Assembly: GCA_903837365.1 (NCBI GenBank)
Contig: CAILUF010000303.1
Location: forward strand, 1-6,476
Length of the DNA stretch: 6,476 nucleotides
From: an uncultured Alphaproteobacteria bacterium
GTDB lineage: Bacteria > Pseudomonadota > Alphaproteobacteria > Rickettsiales > UBA1997
Reading direction: 5' to 3'
Each line of letters begins with the position of its first letter. Position 1 is the first letter of the stretch. Below, one piece after another: positions 5,926 through 6,476 of this stretch. The notes beneath the pieces are model-generated. The model was not told where the DNA came from and searched no databases. It worked only from the letters and a program-made list of their open reading frames with translations. The position numbers and the translations under genes are program-made.

Positions 5926-5950
5926 AATATTAACATAAAAGAGATCATTT

Positions 5951-6223
5951 ATGCATAAAACAGACTTAATTAAAGAAATTGCAAACCAAACTGGCCTTTC
6001 ACAAAAAGACTCTGCTGCTTCTTTAGAAGCTTTCTTAAAAACAGTTACTAAATCTTTGAAAAAAGGTGAAGTTGTTACTTTGATCGGTTTTGGAACTTTT
6101 AAAGTTGTTAAAACTGCTCCTAGAAAAGGACGTAATCCACAAACTGGAAAAGAAATTCAAATCAAGGCATCAAAAAGAGTTAAATTCTCTGCTGGTAAAG
6201 CTTTGAAAGATTCTGTTAAATAG
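5951..6223 (+). CDS. hupB: DNA-binding protein HU
   Basis: HU is a small dimeric nucleoid protein that bends and compacts DNA with little sequence preference. The 90-residue product is exactly the family length. Helices 1 and 2 (MHKTDLIKEIANQTGLSQKD onward, to about residue 38) are followed by the beta-sheet with the HU/IHF signature GFGTFKVVKTAPRKGRNPQT (46-65). The arm contains R61-N62-P63, with the intercalating proline conserved, and the Lys-rich C-terminus ends AGKALKDSVK. It could in principle be an IHF subunit, but RNPQTGKEI and KASKRVKFSAGKALKD favour HU. Its codons (many TCT, GCT, GTT, ACT) look more selected than those of its neighbours, fitting high expression. A weak Shine-Dalgarno, AAGAGA, lies 6 nt before the ATG. 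An intrinsic terminator follows directly, and tRNA-Val lies downstream, an arrangement I recall from other alphaproteobacteria. Confidence 0.96.
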   Translation: MHKTDLIKEIANQTGLSQKDSAASLEAFLKTVTKSLKKGEVVTLIGFGTFKVVKTAPRKGRNPQTGKEIQIKASKRVKFSAGKALKDSVK

Positions 6224-6228
6224 TTTCG

Positions 6229-6266
6229 AAAAAACCCTTGCGCCATAATAGCGTAAGGGTTTTTTT
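6229..6266. terminator. Intrinsic terminator of hupB (bidirectional shape)
   Basis: CCCTTGCGC (6235-6243) pairs with GCGTAAGGG (6251-6259) through nine pairs with one G-U and a 7-nt loop, CATAATA. An A6 tract precedes the stem and T7 follows it, so it can act in both orientations. It starts 5 bp after the hupB stop and is the clearest terminator in the window. Confidence 0.93.
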
Positions 6267-6400
6267 ATGCGCGAAATTTTTAAAAATACTTCAATTAATT
6301 TTCGTAATTTTAATTTAAAAAAAACTCTTTTAAAAATTTTTAAATTAATTGTTGAAATTCAAAAATAGATCAGTCAATCTTGAGGATATAAATTTTAATC
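6267..6400. other. AT-rich spacer between hupB terminator and tRNA-Val
   Basis: No coding potential is seen. The stretch has perfect A/T palindromes at 6276-6287 (ATTTTTAAAAAT) and 6329-6344 (T3A5T5A3), plausible by chance at this composition. A -10-like TATAAA at 6387-6392 would start transcription at about the first base of the tRNA, but I find no convincing -35 at the right distance, so the tRNA promoter is uncertain. Confidence 0.4.
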
Positions 6401-6476
6401 GGGTGATTAGCTCAGTTGGTAGAGCATCTCCCTTACAAGGAGAGGGTCGGCAGTTCGAGCCTGTCATCACCCACCA
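6401..6476 (+). tRNA. trnV: tRNA-Val (anticodon UAC)
   Basis: A complete 76-nt cloverleaf can be folded. The acceptor stem is GGGTGAT (6401-6407) with ATCACCC (6466-6472). The D stem is GCTC/GAGC around AGTTGGTA, and the anticodon stem is TCTCC/GGAGA with loop CTTACAA. The T stem is GGCAG/CTGTC with loop TTCGAGC. The anticodon is TAC at 6434-6436, reading GUA and other valine codons by wobble. The discriminator is A73 and the CCA end is encoded (6474-6476). All stems pair, with one G-U in the T stem, so it should be functional. Confidence 0.98.

Noticed and set aside
1..6476. CRISPR array, insertion sequence, toxin-antitoxin, defence or other novel system
   Set aside because: Every sizeable open frame belongs to a known housekeeping family or is a shadow, and no spaced repeats or terminal inverted repeats of a mobile element were seen.

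Overview
The window is a clearly AT-rich stretch of a bacterial chromosome and looks like an ordinary housekeeping region. It most resembles a low-GC alphaproteobacterium. Three things point that way: the MraZ N-terminus ([17 protein letters not shown]...), the order coiled-coil partner (ZauP-like) - ZapA - 5-formyltetrahydrofolate cyclo-ligase, and an HU gene followed directly by a tRNA-Val gene. The presence of tryptophan synthase and ArgJ argues against a strongly reduced Rickettsia. Pelagibacterales-, Holosporales- or metagenomic Rickettsiales-like relatives remain possible, and the sequence alone does not settle it.

Layout. On the minus strand at the left edge is the head of the dcw (division and cell wall) cluster: mraZ followed by the N-terminal part of rsmH, which runs off the window. 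Upstream of mraZ lies a striking array of four TGGA units in exact 10-bp phase, probably the MraZ operator, just downstream of a plausible promoter. A non-coding divergent region (752-1098) separates this from a plus-strand run of six closely packed genes: trpB, trpA, argJ, zauP-like, zapA and the cyclo-ligase gene (ygfA/fau family). Spacings are a 4-bp overlap, 34 bp, 19 bp, an 11-bp overlap and 64 bp, so they could form one operon. A structured non-coding stretch (5782-5950) follows. Then come hupB with a textbook intrinsic terminator, an AT-rich spacer, and a complete tRNA-Val(UAC) whose encoded CCA is the last three bases of the window.

Functionally, mraZ/rsmH and zauP/zapA serve cell division and ribosome modification. 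trpBA makes tryptophan from indole-3-glycerol phosphate and serine. ArgJ acts in the acetyl-recycling arginine route. The cyclo-ligase salvages 5-formyl-THF, and HU is a nucleoid protein. No mobile element, CRISPR array, toxin-antitoxin or defence gene was seen. The points most worth a second look are the phased array at mraZ, the hairpin-rich leader between ygfA and hupB (with two mutually exclusive pairings), the absence of room for 6S RNA between zapA and ygfA, and the general scarcity of Shine-Dalgarno sequences.
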